From: Mytilus galloprovincialis
Taxonomy: Eukaryota; Mollusca; Bivalvia; Mytilida; Mytilidae
Assembly: GCF_965363235.1 (NCBI RefSeq)
Contig: NC_134849.1
Location: 56,873,122 to 56,937,121, forward strand
Length of the DNA: 64,000 bases
Direction: 5' to 3'
Shown here: piece after piece, positions 13,640 to 24,717 of the stretch
Position numbering within the stretch: the first letter of the stretch is position 1
How the letters are laid out: each line of letters starts with the position of its first letter
Notes under the pieces: generated by a model
Told to the model about the DNA's origin: nothing
Seen by the model: the letters and a program-made list of their open reading frames with translations, nothing else
Database searches by the model: none
Made by a program: the position numbers and the translations under genes

Positions 13640-14265
13640 GGTTATCAAGAGCCTGAGTCGCTCACCTGACTCTACTTTGGTTTGGAAATCAAGTTAAATA
13701 GTTCAAATTCATGACAGATACCTAAATAATGATTGAGGTCAAATTTGGATTAATATTGGCCCCGTAATCTAATAAAAAAAAAAATCTGGCCATCTTGAAC
13801 AGTAAATCGGCGTCAAAGGAGCAACACTCCATCAGCCCCTAATAAGGAACATTTTCGCCATGTGTCGTTTCATACTATTCAGTGTTTCTTTTCTTTTTCA
13901 TTTATATGTTGTTCTTATATTACTATTGTCTGTATTTGGATCACGCCTCTATTGTGCTCTTTCCAATAAAAATTGAATTGAATTGAATTGATTATATCCC
14001 TTAGGGTTCATGTTAAACTAAGTCTCCCGCTGGCGGCCATATTGGATGATTGATCGGCTTCAAAGTAACAACACTTGGTCAATACCTCATAACTTTAAGG
14101 CACATTTATTCCATCTTGTGGTTTTCTAAAGACTAAAAGGAGACATTTATATGTACTTCCCATAGAGACCCATGTTAAAATAAGTCCTCCGCTGGCTGCC
14201 ATCGTGGATGTAGGATCGGCTTCAAAGAAACAACAGTTGGTCAGCACCTCATTAGAAATGAAAAA
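13640..14265. repeat. Diverged tandem copies of a dispersed repeat
   Basis: Two clear units share CGCTGGC-GCCAT-TGGATG followed by GATCGGCTTCAAAG and CAACA-TTGGTCA-ACCTCAT: one at about 14007-14090 and one at about 14170-14252, about 163 bases apart. A weaker third copy (GGCCATCTTGAACAG, then CAACACTCCATCAGC) lies near 13780-13850. The material resembles a repeat common in mussels, but I cannot assign a class. Confidence 0.55.
13945..13992 (+). repeat. AATAAA followed by (TTGAA)n tail
   Basis: CCAATAAAAATTGAATTGAA continues as short TTGAA repeats. A polyadenylation-type hexamer followed by a simple repeat is how many non-LTR elements end, so this may be the 3' end of an old LINE fragment. 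No RT coding sequence is visible upstream. Confidence 0.35.
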
Positions 14266-14589
14266 AAAGTTAACGACGACGACGAGATGAGAATATGATA
14301 GCTAGAAAATTTACAAATCGTCATTGAAGATCCAGGACTTAAGGAAGGAGTAAATACACGATCAAATCACTCGAAAAAAACACGATACCCGCCGGACACT
14401 ATATACCTACTGTGATTTACATTTATTTTTCACACACGTAGTTTCCGTTATCACCTTTGTCATATCAAGAATATAGCAAAGTTCAAAATAGTACAATACA
14501 AATAGAGTATTTTACAGTGCATAATTCGAAAAGAGCAAAAAAAAATAAAAAATCTAGGGCTGAGAAAATGTTATTGTGTTAATGTTTTT
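14266..14589. other. Intergenic, nothing recognised
   Basis: AT-rich sequence with a short ACGACGACGACG run (14272-14285). No coding or RNA signal is visible. Confidence 0.4.
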
Positions 14590-15085
14590 TCTTGATTTAC
14601 TGTATACAAAAGTTAATCACAAAATAACTCGACTCCGAGGAAAATTCAAAAAGGAAAGTTCCTAGCCAAATGGCAAAATTAAAAGCTGAAATACATCAAA
14701 CGAATTCACAACAACTGTCATATTCCTGACTTAGTAAAGGCATTTTCTTATGTAAAAAAATATGGATTAAACCTGGTTTTATAGCTAGCTGAAACGTTCA
14801 CTTGTATGTCAGTCGCATACAATTCCATTATATTGACAACGATGTGTGAAAAAATATATAAAAAAATTACCATGGCACAATAACACAATGACGGGATATA
14901 TAAGTACAGATCCACGTCACATGTAACAAAAAAAAACAACACAAAAGGCATAAAGACAAAGCATATTAGCAAAAATGAGAGACAAGAATACAAAAATTAT
15001 CATAGAACAATAATATAATGACGGGATGTATATATGAGTACAGAGCCACGTCAAATGGATACATCAACAGACTAATCAGTAAAAA
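14590..15085 (-). repeat. Dispersed mussel repeat, copy related to 35620-36100
   Basis: It shares with 35620-36100 the ordered phrases CTCCGAGGAAAA, CATATTCCTGACTT (TATATTCCTGACTT in the other copy), TATAGCTAGCT, CAGTCGCAT and TTGACAA-GATGTGTGAA. Its right part holds two tandem copies of a ~128-bp unit, ATTACCATGGCACAATAA (14866) and ATTATCATAGAACAATAA (14995). Orientation follows the RT copy at 36.1-36.5 kb, to whose 3' side the related repeat is attached. Confidence 0.6.
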
Positions 15086-15296
15086 CAATATTCATAAAGA
15101 CAAATAAAAGAATAATATAACAACGTCAATTAACAGTTTATTATTCCGAATCGCATCAATATTTATAAGTTAAACTTGAGCATCAACATGTGTATGCAAG
15201 GCCGTAACTACCCTTGAGGCAAGTGAGGCAATTGCCTCACTAAAATTTCGACACTGATTATTTTTTTTATACATATATATAAATATAATAGTCATT

Positions 15297-17261
15297 CACT
15301 GAAAATCTAAATTAGTCAATTTGACCAATTTAATTAGTCATTTTGACTGTCCTCTAGATGACAATGCACTTTAATCATTTTGACTATGCTCTTAGTCGTT
15401 TGACTAGATGGTTAGTCACATTTGACTAAGTAGGGTGGTCATTATGACTATGTCAGGAAGTCAAAATGACTATATGTCATACTCGTTATGACGAATTGGA
15501 TTGTTCAATTGACTATGCACATTTGTCAGTTTGACAATTGAATGCAGTCCATATGACTGATTGAAATAGTCGGAAGTGACCATGTTGGTTAATCAACACG
15601 ATTACTGTGAATAGTCACGACTGTTAGACTGTTATTTTAATTTGTGTTGTGTTTTTTGTTCTACCATTTAATTTGTGTGCGTTTCATTCCGTTTCGTTCT
15701 GTTATGGTTCATTTCTTCTGTTATTATACTTTTTGTTGTTTCTCTTCCATAGGACTGACAAATACATCTGGAATATAATATCATTAAAAATACCACAGCA
15801 GCAATACTAACAAAGACAATAGTATAGGACCACAAAGTGCTCAATGTTCAAAACTTTCCTATATCTTAAGTTTCCATGTGTAACCATTACTCAGTGACAT
15901 ATATTAAAGTCTAAAAATCAAATAAAGAAAATAAATTTATTATAAACTCATTGTTAATTTGAAGTGTTTATTTCAGATATTTTGTCGGTATCAACTCTGC
16001 ATGTGTCAGTGTGGTATTCTCTATGGTAAAAAATCTCTCAGCTGTGTTCATACAAATAGCAATGTCTTCATTTGCTGAAAAATATAATTGTATCATTTTA
16101 GAAGCTAAAATATAACAATAAACAAGTATATCAGTCATGTTAAAAGTTTAAAAAAAAAACCAAATTTTAAAATCTTTGATATAGTGATTTAATCACTCAT
16201 CTTATACCATTAATTTTAAATGTAAGCACCGGGATCTCGACAGCCACCCATCCTATATCACAACATTGTAACATTGTACATCTTATACCACAACATTGTA
16301 ATGTAAGCACCGGGATCTTGCCCCATCTTATACCACAACATTGTAATGTAAGCACCGGGATCTTGCCCCATCTTATACCACAACATTGTAATGTAAGCAC
16401 CGGGATCTTGCCAGCCACCCATCTTATACCACAACATTGTGATATAAGCACCGGGATCTTGCCAGCCACCCATCTTATACCACAACATTGTAATGTAAGC
16501 ACCGGAATCTTGCCAGCCACCCATCTTATACCACAACATTGTGATATAAGCACCGGGATCTTGACAGCCACCCATCTTATAACACAACATTGTAATATAA
16601 GCACCAGGATCTTGACAGCCACCCATCTTATAACACACCATTGTAATGTAAGCACCAGGATCTTGACAGCCACCCATCCTATATCACAGCATTGTAATGT
16701 AAGCACCAGGATCTTGACAGCCACCCAGAGTTTTTAATTCATTGTTGTGAATATCGATTGCAGTGTTTATTTTTAACAGTTTTTGCTCAGGTGAAAAAAA
16801 AAGATATCGCTAAATACTCTTTTCAATCGACAATACGTTGTATGTGTATCAAAATTGATATCCCGTATACATATCCCCCCTTTTTTATTGGCGTTACGTA
16901 AACATGTACCGATATTACTTTCATTTATACACTTCTTTTTCTTAAATTCAATTTTTGTAAGTTAGAATTAAAACAAATATACATCATACTTACTTTAAAC
17001 AATTGGTTTATTTGACAAAATAACAGTTTCCGTGCCGTCTGGTTTGTTTACATCTACACAATCTATGGAACAAAGGGAACGCGAAAGAGTGCGCGTGAAA
17101 ACCGATACTCTACACCACGTGGTGCTGTGACCACTAACATAGTCAATTGACCACGCAGATAGTCATAATGACTTGGTGGGTAGTCATATATGCTTTCGAC
17201 TACCTTTCGGCTGATATTTGACTAACTGAATAGTCATCGTGACTAATTTAGATTTTCAGTG
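15297..17261. mobile_element. Non-autonomous CACTG-ended transposon (CMC/EnSpm-like), nested in the hAT
   Basis: The ends are an inverted repeat of 22 bases starting CACTGAAAATCTAAATTAGT (15297-15318) and matching 17240-17261 in reverse complement. Both subterminal regions (15310-15610 and 17135-17245) are packed with short palindromic blocks of the form AGTCA-n-TGACT or GACTA/TAGTC. CACTG ends with dense subterminal repeats are typical of the CACTA/Mirage/Chapaev superfamily. The only possible target duplication is TT, which is uninformative. No transposase coding is visible; the middle is a minisatellite plus AT-rich filler. Confidence 0.75.
16198..16728. repeat. 51-bp minisatellite, about 11 units
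   Basis: CATCTTATACCACAACATTG opens units at 16198, 16249, 16279, 16324, 16369, 16420, 16471, 16522, 16573, 16624 and 16675. The period is 51, with 45-bp units lacking six bases near GCCAGCCACC and one 30-bp unit. Because nearly all lengths are multiples of three, open frames persist on both strands; they are a by-product of the repeat and not genes. Confidence 0.95.
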
Positions 17262-17392
17262 TTTGTTGTTCTGTCTCAACCGTAATTTCTATAACTTGTC
17301 ATCATTCCTTTTTAACTATTCTTCCTGGATATAACTCAGCATCTCAACGGGTGATGTTTCTCGATTACATTAACCTAGTAACGATAATCATC

Positions 17393-17447
17393 ATGGATCT
17401 TTACTTAAAAACAGGCTCTTGCAGAAAAAGGAAAAGCGACACTGAAG
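17393..17447 (+). pseudogene. First coding exon remnant of the hAT transposase
   Basis: ATG at 17393 opens a short frame reading MDLYLKTGSCRKRKSDTE, then one base and a GTAAAG splice donor at 17448. A short Met-Asp, Lys/Arg-rich N-terminus before an intron is usual for hAT transposases of the ZMYM/52-kDa-repressor type. The next exons are gone; about 650 bases separate it from the C-terminal remnant. The call depends on being inside the same transposon ends. Confidence 0.5.
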
Positions 17448-18099
17448 GTAAAGAAGGAATAATTCAAGTAAACTAGTTTTTTTGGGAACAGAGTTTGAGT
17501 ATTGCATATAACTTCATTATGATAGGTAGACTGACAAATCAAGTACTGGTCTTCGGAAGGGGGCAGTCCTGTCTACGTAATCATTTCACGAACTTTAATT
17601 TTTCTCTTTACAGATAAATAAAATATTAATAATATGAAACATGACTGCATGCATGGATTAGCTTTTATCCATGTTTCTTTAACCTTAAAAATGGAAAGAA
17701 TATTCCATATTCCAATTTGATATTAATGAGGAATGGCAGAACCTTTAACACCGGATTTTGTCTTTACTTATTCGGGACTACGGAATTTCGTTTCTTTATA
17801 TTCGGGGTTTCGGAATCGGACACCTCCAACCCCTAACCCAAAAATTTATAGATTCTGTAACTAAAATACCACCAACTATTTTCAGAAATAATTTGAAATT
17901 ACGAAACTACATGTAAACGTCAAAAACTCAATTCCAATTCCCCTGTACCCATATCATATATACTTACTCTATAGATAGAATCATATACATGTATCTTATC
18001 TCATTCTATCCCTAGTTTGTCTACTCTTTGTCAGCGTAAAAGCGAGTTTAATATTTTGTAACTGCGACTGTATGATGGTGCTTACAGGAAAGCTTAATT

Positions 18100-18390
18100 C
18101 CCTTTTGCAAACAAAACTGTTTCTACCGATGCTGCTACCGAATTGCTGATGGAGAAGGAATTGGAAGAAGACATTGATCATTGTGTTGATGATAATGTGC
18201 TACCTTTAGAAACACAGACTGCCCCGAAACGACTGAAAACTTGGAAAAGAGCATGCATGAGTGGCGAGAGATTGTGCGGTCTTGCCATGCTCCATGTTCA
18301 TCGCGATAAGGATATCAGTAGACCAAATTATGATTCTGAAACGATTTGACTGAACCGGCCTTAGACAAATTGGCAAACTCTATTGAATCG
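18100..18390 (+). pseudogene. C-terminal remnant of hAT transposase (dimerisation region)
   Basis: The frame reads LKTWKRACMSGERLCGLAML followed by HVHRD, which matches the end of the hAT dimerisation domain (family pattern RLKTWLRSTMSEERL-GLAL-HIHRD). Upstream, LPLETQTAPKRLKTW looks like the conserved LPVTTATAERSFSALKRLKTW region with a piece deleted. Near 18343 the frame ends in TGA; one base over, FD-stop-TGLRQIGKL continues the family ending, so there is a frameshift plus a stop. This is a dead fragment of the surrounding transposon and not a separate gene. Confidence 0.7.
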
Positions 18391-18689
18391 ATATTTGTTT
18401 TATGTTCTCGCAGCAGACTCAAATCAGTGATATTTGGATGATTATCTTACATATAAATTTAAATAAAGTTGTTAAAAATTTGGTGTGAGTAGTTAAAAGT
18501 CTTAAAATATGAAAAAATTATATAAAAAGTGTCCAAATTCAAAACATTATCAAACTCTCTAAAAATGCCTAAAATGCAGGATTTTCCACCATTCATTTCA
18601 TACCCTCCAAAAAAAAATTTCGCCTCGCTTCGCTCGGCTCAAGTATTTTGCCTCACTAAAATAAGATGCCTAGTTACGGCCTTGGTATG

Positions 18690-21083
18690 AAAAACATAAG
18701 AAAACGTGGAAACGAAATAAATTAGTTAAATAAAAATTCAAATTTTTGGCAAAAATACGTTCAATGTCGACCCTTCCAACGTAAGTGTTTCTTTGTCAAT
18801 TGCTGTAAAAATAAATTAAAACTACAAAAACAAACAATAGATGCTGCTATTATCTTTTCAACCTCGCATTCCGAATAACTTTTTTAACGAAATTTAGAAA
18901 AGCAATCTGATAATTAAAAAAAATATATCTGCCAAATGACACAAACACAGTTTACGTGTACATGAATCTGATTCTAAATACGAATTCAGAATACGACTCG
19001 AAAACATTCCAACTGGAATAAATAATATTTTTAAACTTTTGTCCATTTTCCTTGTTATATTGTATTTAATTATATTAATGGGTTCAATGGTCGCTTGAAC
19101 AAGGTAATAGGTCTACATGATGTAATGCATGGTTTGAAACATGTATTGCGCCGTAGAATTTACAAACCTTTCAATACGGTCAAGGCTGCATCATGTCACA
19201 CTACGTCTCGGAGATAATACTATTTTGATCAATCAAAATATAAACTTCCAAGCTACTTGGTTTTGTCAGTTTTATCATTAGAAGAAAACTGAACAACTTT
19301 TTTGCTGTAAAGAGTTCTTGATAATCAACATCCAAGCTTCTTTGTTCTGTCTATTTTCTTTTTAGAATTACTACTTTTAAACCATTTCCTATAACAAAAA
19401 TACTCAGTTTATGTAGGAATAGGACAACCTCCCCCTTTTTTTGGCACTTTAACTTTATTTTTCGTAAGTAAATATTATACAACAACTGTCTTTTGATGAT
19501 GTGTATTTACGTAAATATGTGGTTCTATTTACTTTTGGAGAGAAAAAAAATGATATTCACTGAGGCCATATTTTAACTTTCATGTACTAACTTGATCTGT
19601 TAATTTCTTGTCAATACGATATTTTAATAGCGGTAGTTTATAAATTTTATAGAAAATATTATAGACGGTAAAAATTTAATGTTTTTTTTTTTGTAAAATC
19701 GTACTAAAAAAGACCATGAAAAAGTGTAAAGTAATTAAAGTAAACCAATATTTATAAAAATATTTAAAAAAGGGCCAAACAAAATTAATAAAGAAACAAA
19801 ACAAGGGATTGCAATTTGCTTTTATAGTTTTTACATTTCATCATGATCGCTGTCCTTTGCTTGCGGTTAAACATTGCGTCGTTGGTGGTCGTGCAACATG
19901 TCAATATTTATATTTTCCTTTTTTATTGTTATGTTTATATCATGTATATTTCTGTTCTTTTAAAAATTTGTGTCCAAACTTTACAAACCTCTCTGTATTT
20001 CTAACCGTACGTGTTTCCATTTTTAGTAGAAAGTTTTGCATCGTTGTTGACATCGGGAAAGGGTGCTATCAGACACAACCGTGTTTCAGTGTCGTCAAAG
20101 ATACTTTTGAGAGGACCTCTCAAAGTGACCGTTCCCAAGTCGCTCGTTGTTAGAAACATGCGTTTAAAATGCGCACTGTTAAAGGCCCGAGCCACCTTAC
20201 ACTTACATTTTACGTTTTCGAATAATTGTGATGTTCAGTGACATTTTAGAAGAATGGTCAGACTTCATTGTTTTATCAGAAACAAATAACATAGCTATAA
20301 CAAACTGAAAAGTGCGCCGTATCGATTGTACCTTTTTTCTCCAGTTCATTCTGATTTATTTTTTTTTTTTGGGGGGGGGGGGGTCGCATAACATTATTGC
20401 ATCAATCATAAATCATATATTAAATCATATTCATAAACTGTAATAATACTTTTTATATTTTATAATTTTTACCTACTAATAAGAAAACGAGCGGAACCAA
20501 CCCGCTAATAAAAAAAGATATAAAAAAAATAATATTTTAATTTGTGACCAAATTCACTTAACTGCCTCTCAGTTCGCAATAAAGATGTTTCCGTTTCAAA
20601 TTTAATTACAAATGTACTCATTAATTGTATGAAAATACAAAAGTTATATGTTTTCCTGCATAAATGAGAAATCTATTGCGTCGAAGAAATTCTTTTCACC
20701 GACATACTTATGCTTAACCTTTCAAGGTTAGTAACAGCACCTCGCCATTGCAAAATTAATTTTATACCAATTGATCAATAATTGCGTCAACATAAACAAA
20801 TCTCAAGGCTGCACACAAACATCTGAAAAATATATGATATCATTGATATTTAATAATTTTGTATTGATATATCTCTAAAGGGCGTCCTATTACCATACCG
20901 AGTTCAATGACCATATATGTTTTAATGTACTCAACACACCTGTACATGTAAATCCTGCTAATACATTCTTGAAGGTTGAGAATGCGGCATCTCTGCTTAT
21001 TTATATATATGCTATCGCTTGCTTGCGAACGTACACAACCTTGATAATATCTCGTACCAACAATGCAACATGTGTCTATGTCC
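18690..21083. other. Intergenic, no gene recognised
   Basis: AT-rich. Overlapping open frames around 19809-20241 cover a slightly more GC-rich stretch (20030-20200) on both strands, but I recognise no domain, and neither strand has convincing splice structure. A 12-T run followed by 13 G lies at 20359-20383. Nothing else is supported. Confidence 0.4.
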
Positions 21084-21358
21084 ATAGGTACTTGCATCGT
21101 GACAGGACAATTATTTATTTTTTTTGCCCTCCCCCTTTTTCCAAAATCTTTTATTTTTTTGTTTTCAATTATTTTCGCATTTTCCTGCACTATAAAAACA
21201 TAAAAATACAAATAACTATAAATTTTTTCTATTTAGTATCAGTTCCAAGTTCACTGATTGTAATATAAAGAGCGCGAAAATTATTAAAATTAAAGGGGGG
21301 GGGTAGATTTTGGTAAAAAGGTGAAGGGCAAAAAGCGTTCCTGTCCCCAAGTACCTAT
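21084..21358. mobile_element. Putative MITE, ~275 bp, inverted ends
   Basis: ATAGGTACTTG (21084-21094) is the reverse complement of CAAGTACCTAT (21348-21358). The inverted similarity continues inward: GACAGGA (21101) with TCCTGTC (21339), then TTTTTTGCCCTCCCCC (about 21120) against GGGGG--AGATTTTGG and GAAGGGCAAAAA (about 21295-21335). I cannot identify a target duplication, so the exact ends and class are uncertain. Confidence 0.55.
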
Positions 21359-21717
21359 ACCTTTTACTGAATAGCTCTCTTTGTATTGTGTATCTGCGAT
21401 ATATATACGATGCTCAATCAGTGTAATTATGATTTTTAATAATACCATATTTGTTAATAATTTCTTCTTATCGTTTGAAAATATTTGGGTTTTTTTAATT
21501 CATTTTAAGTAAGGGAACGGGAAAAGGGGTCACTAACAATGCATAGACGAATATCAATAATAAAATTTCTATAAAGTAAAACAGAAGCTATATCATTGTG
21601 AAAGTATTACGTCACTGTATTAAAAATTCTAAACAAAAATTTCTGTCACAATCAAACAAGACATTACTTTATCACTTTACACCATATTCTTAGTTTGCAG
21701 TTATATTTTAATTTTAA

Positions 21718-22072
21718 GGATGTTCGCTACTCAGTTTCAAAATGACAATCTTTTTAAAAGACTGTTATAAATTGATAGTAAAAAAACTAAGGATCTAAAA
21801 ATGCAGAAACAAATTAAGGGTACATGTGCTTTTGTTTTAGATATAACATGGAAGTAATATTACTTCCATGAATATAGCCATGTAAAATTTGCCGCGACTT
21901 TTCTATTTTAAAAATTTATATGAAAAAATAACAAAGATTTTATAAGATTTTCAAAGCAATCAAATATGCCTTTTAAAATGATTTGAAATAAAATTATGAA
22001 AAGAAAAGTAGGGGTTAACTTCGAGGACAAAATTATGTAATTGCAATACATTGATAAAACCAGAGGATATCC
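21718..22072. mobile_element. 355-bp MITE flanked by TTAA
   Basis: TTAA at 21714-21717 and 22073-22076 flank an element starting GGATGTTCGCTACTC and ending CAGAGGATATCC, so the termini are short and imperfectly inverted (GGATGTTC/GGATATCC). TTAA duplication is typical of piggyBac and Kolobok elements. A 24-bp perfect palindrome sits at 21847-21870. I recognise the start as part of a dispersed mussel repeat (from memory). It is non-coding. Confidence 0.6.
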
Positions 22073-22076
22073 TTAA

Positions 22077-24615
22077 GTAAGAATATATATCCTGTTTTTT
22101 TTTCTTTTTACATAATATGCATGGTTATTTAAAATAATGTTCTTTTTCTATTATAAGCAGTGTCGAGGGAGAAAAGGGGTTTGGAAAGCTATAAAAGGTG
22201 AACGAAGAAATATGAATACTTTTGGACGAATTTGTGACAAAAGAATATATTATTTTTTAGTATCAAAGGGATTAATGCTTTATAGCAATCCGATTGATTG
22301 GATTTTATACTTATAAGGATTTTATACTTATAAAATATCTATTTATAGATATGGTGTTACGTAATAACAGTAGTCACGTCTTCCTGTTAATAACTGTTAC
22401 CTTGTAAACTCTGTCATGCTTGCACTTAATCTCGTGTGACTCTCGTCACGCTTGCACTTCATCTCATGTCGGTCTAATTCAACGCAGGTTCGTATTAATA
22501 TGATATCGTCCAGAATATGCATGTAATATTTGCTACTGGACTTTAAACAGCCATCCATCCGTACATGATTGAATGTAAAATTTGTTAGATTTGTCACGGC
22601 AACATTGTGAAAAGTCAAAACCATCACGAGGTCAATTCATGATCTGGCCCGATTTTCGTAAGCTTTTATGTTAACATGCGGTGATTTAGACGGGGTGCAC
22701 CCATCTTAATTAATTTTAAAAAGAAAAATTTACGGACAATTTTTCATCGAAATATATGGTCCGCTATCTCCTAATTTAAAGAATCGCCCCATTCCCCTTA
22801 AAATCAAATACTGGATCTATGTCTGGTATTTTTAAAGCGGAACTACACAAGAATTCATATTAACAAAGATTTTACAATGCAAAAAATACTAATCAGATCA
22901 AAACAGAGTAAATCTGGGATATCACTTTTTTCTTCTGCGACTTACTCTAGATTTGAAATTATATCAGATAAGTTTTTAAAGTAAAGCAATTTGAAAAAAA
23001 TGTCACTAAACACAATCTTTTCTCGCTTAGGATCGGCACATTCATACTGTGACAGTTAAAAGAGAGTTTTAGAGAATTTAACCTGAACAGTATCAAAAAA
23101 GATTGAGCGGAGTAGGATATGCATGAGAAAGAAGCAATAAGGACCAGAGTTAATAATAAATCATTGTATTTATTAAAGAATGAATTGCATCAAAAGCATA
23201 AAAGAGTATAGATCTTTAAAAGTTGCAATGTACGGTATCCGAAGGTTGAGTTGTACTGACGTCCTAAACTGAGAAAAACATATGTTTCTGGTTTATTTAC
23301 GTTGCCGATAGACCCGCAACAACTTTGTTGAAAGAGGCGGCCTTTTCGTATTATTAAAATTAAAAAGCATTTTTTGAACATTGCGCAAAACCTTTCCGTT
23401 GTTTATGAAAAAAAATGGAAGAAAGAAAATTTCATTTGAAAGCGGAAAAACTTTTCATCGCGCACGTTTGATTTTCAATGGAATAACTTTGGTTGCGGCT
23501 CAATTTTTCGCGTTAAAGCGGCGCCAAAAAACCGTGTGGCGTGTGGCACATTAGAGTCGACAACAAACAAACAGCGCCACACATTTTTGCACAGAACATT
23601 TGAACAATGGGGGGGGGGGGGGGGGGGGCTTGATTTTTTTTTCCCGTTAGGGCAAACAATATGTTTCGACTGTTTATCATAGAAATTGAACAAACTGCGA
23701 ATTTTTTCAGTCAAGCCCTCCGGGTTTTTTTTAACCATAATGTGCCCCTTTTTCACGGCCACCCTCACATGAACATTCAGAAAAGATAAATGGTTGGTTT
23801 GTTAGTGAATAAATGTGACAAATTCCTTTTGGTGGAACACTAACTCTGAGAACGCAAAATAAAGGCAGGTTATTTTTTATTGAAAACTTATTTTTCTTTT
23901 TTTTATATAATATCTGATATATAATATAAACAGATTATAAATAGCAAACTTTTTATTAACCTCGCCCTTTTGATGTGACGAAATTTTTCCACTGAATTAT
24001 ATTGCGCAAAGTTTGTAACCTTCAATTATTCTAATGACCATAACCTTCAATTATTCTAATGACCATGACCATACCCTGAACTTTTCGAGAAACAGAAATT
24101 TCTAGAGAAATGGTTATAAATAGAATAATGACGCAGTAACTTTTAACCAATCGGAAATGTACTTTATATTTACTGCCTACATCAAAACAATCATCTTATG
24201 TAAACAAACTTGATCACGTTAGTCGCTTTAAAAATATTTTCAGTTTTATGTGTGATTTAATATCTGTAAAGGGTCGAGATAAATTTTCAGGAAAGTGCGT
24301 ATTGAATGTGAGTATATATGTCCTTTCCAATACATAATTTGTATTTTTTTAACCTTACAAAATTCTTCTAGTTCTACTTTCTCCAATATTACGCAATCAC
24401 AACATTGCCATACGTCAAGGTAATTCGATAATTAACTTTTGGTTTTGATTGACATTTTTGTTAATTGTTTATTTATAATACAAGTTATGATATTTTTAAG
24501 GGCGGTCGTTTACCTAGCTGTACGGTGTGAAAATCTTTTTGCGCAGATTCTTTCAGATAAATATGGGGTCAATGAACTGGTTCGAACTCGAGATTTTTCC
24601 AGTGTCTCTAAATTT
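22077..24615. other. Upstream region of the bZIP gene, no gene seen
   Basis: Mostly AT-rich. A 20-G run lies at 23609-23628, in a more GC-rich stretch with GTGTGGC repeats (23520-23590). The C/EBP-type palindrome TTGCGCAA occurs at 23391-23398 and 24002-24009. CCTTCAATTATTCTAATGAC is tandemly duplicated at about 24019-24067. The frames here (for example 23475-23768 on the minus strand, running through the G-run) look accidental. Confidence 0.4.
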
Positions 24616-24702
24616 AGATCAACCAATCAGATTGTTTGTTTTTGTTTTGATCTATATATATTTCACAATCACATGTTCGATGTATACACATGCTGATTAA
24701 CA
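24616..24702 (+). promoter_or_regulatory. Candidate core promoter of the CREBL2-like gene
   Basis: A CCAAT box (24623-24627) and a TATATATA element (24653-24660) lie in the expected order and spacing before the proposed start codon at 24703. If used, transcription would begin near 24685 and the 5' leader would be under 25 bases. An upstream untranslated exon cannot be excluded. Confidence 0.3.
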
Positions 24703-24717
24703 ATGCCAAGCGAAAAG
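24703..24717 (+). CDS. CREBL2: CREBL2-like bZIP, coding exon 1 (five codons)
   Basis: ATG CCA AGC GAA AAG is followed directly by a GTAAAT donor (24718) in phase 0. It joins the exon at 26528, whose first bases (GAA AAC CAT AAC) are in frame with the bZIP region, so the protein starts [15 protein letters not shown]. The alternative is that translation starts at the ATG at 26540 and this exon is a leader or chance. I favour it because the donor, frame and start codon agree and a CCAAT/TATA pair lies just upstream; RNA evidence would settle it. Confidence 0.5.

Larger units (their letters stand above)
15197..18684 (+). mobile_element. Internally deleted hAT-like DNA transposon with 5-bp target duplication
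   Basis: Perfect 14-bp terminal inverted repeats, CAAGGCCGTAACTA (15197-15210) and TAGTTACGGCCTTG (18671-18684), are flanked by the direct repeat GTATG (15192-15196 and 18685-18689). Just inside the left end is an 18-bp perfect palindrome (15223-15240), and GCCTCACTAAAAT occurs near both ends. The element retains a transposase start (17393-17447) and a hAT-type C-terminal region (about 18100-18390), but the catalytic core is missing. A second transposon (15297-17261) is inserted in it. hAT elements usually make 8-bp duplications, though 5-bp groups are known; the class call rests on the C-terminal protein motif. Confidence 0.85.

Noticed and set aside
16197-16737. Three overlapping long open frames with protein repeats
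   Set aside because: They are produced by a 51/45-base minisatellite on both strands; no unrelated coding signal exists.
18143-18349. Separate small gene at 18.1-18.3 kb
   Set aside because: It matches the end of a hAT transposase and lies between the transposon ends, so it is a remnant and not an independent gene.
19809-20241. Overlapping open frames on both strands near 20 kb
   Set aside because: No recognisable domain in any frame, non-ATG starts, and no supporting splice sites; kept only as a mention in the intergenic entry.
23475-23768. 97-codon minus-strand frame
   Set aside because: It reads through a 20-base G-run giving poly-Pro; no domain, likely accidental.
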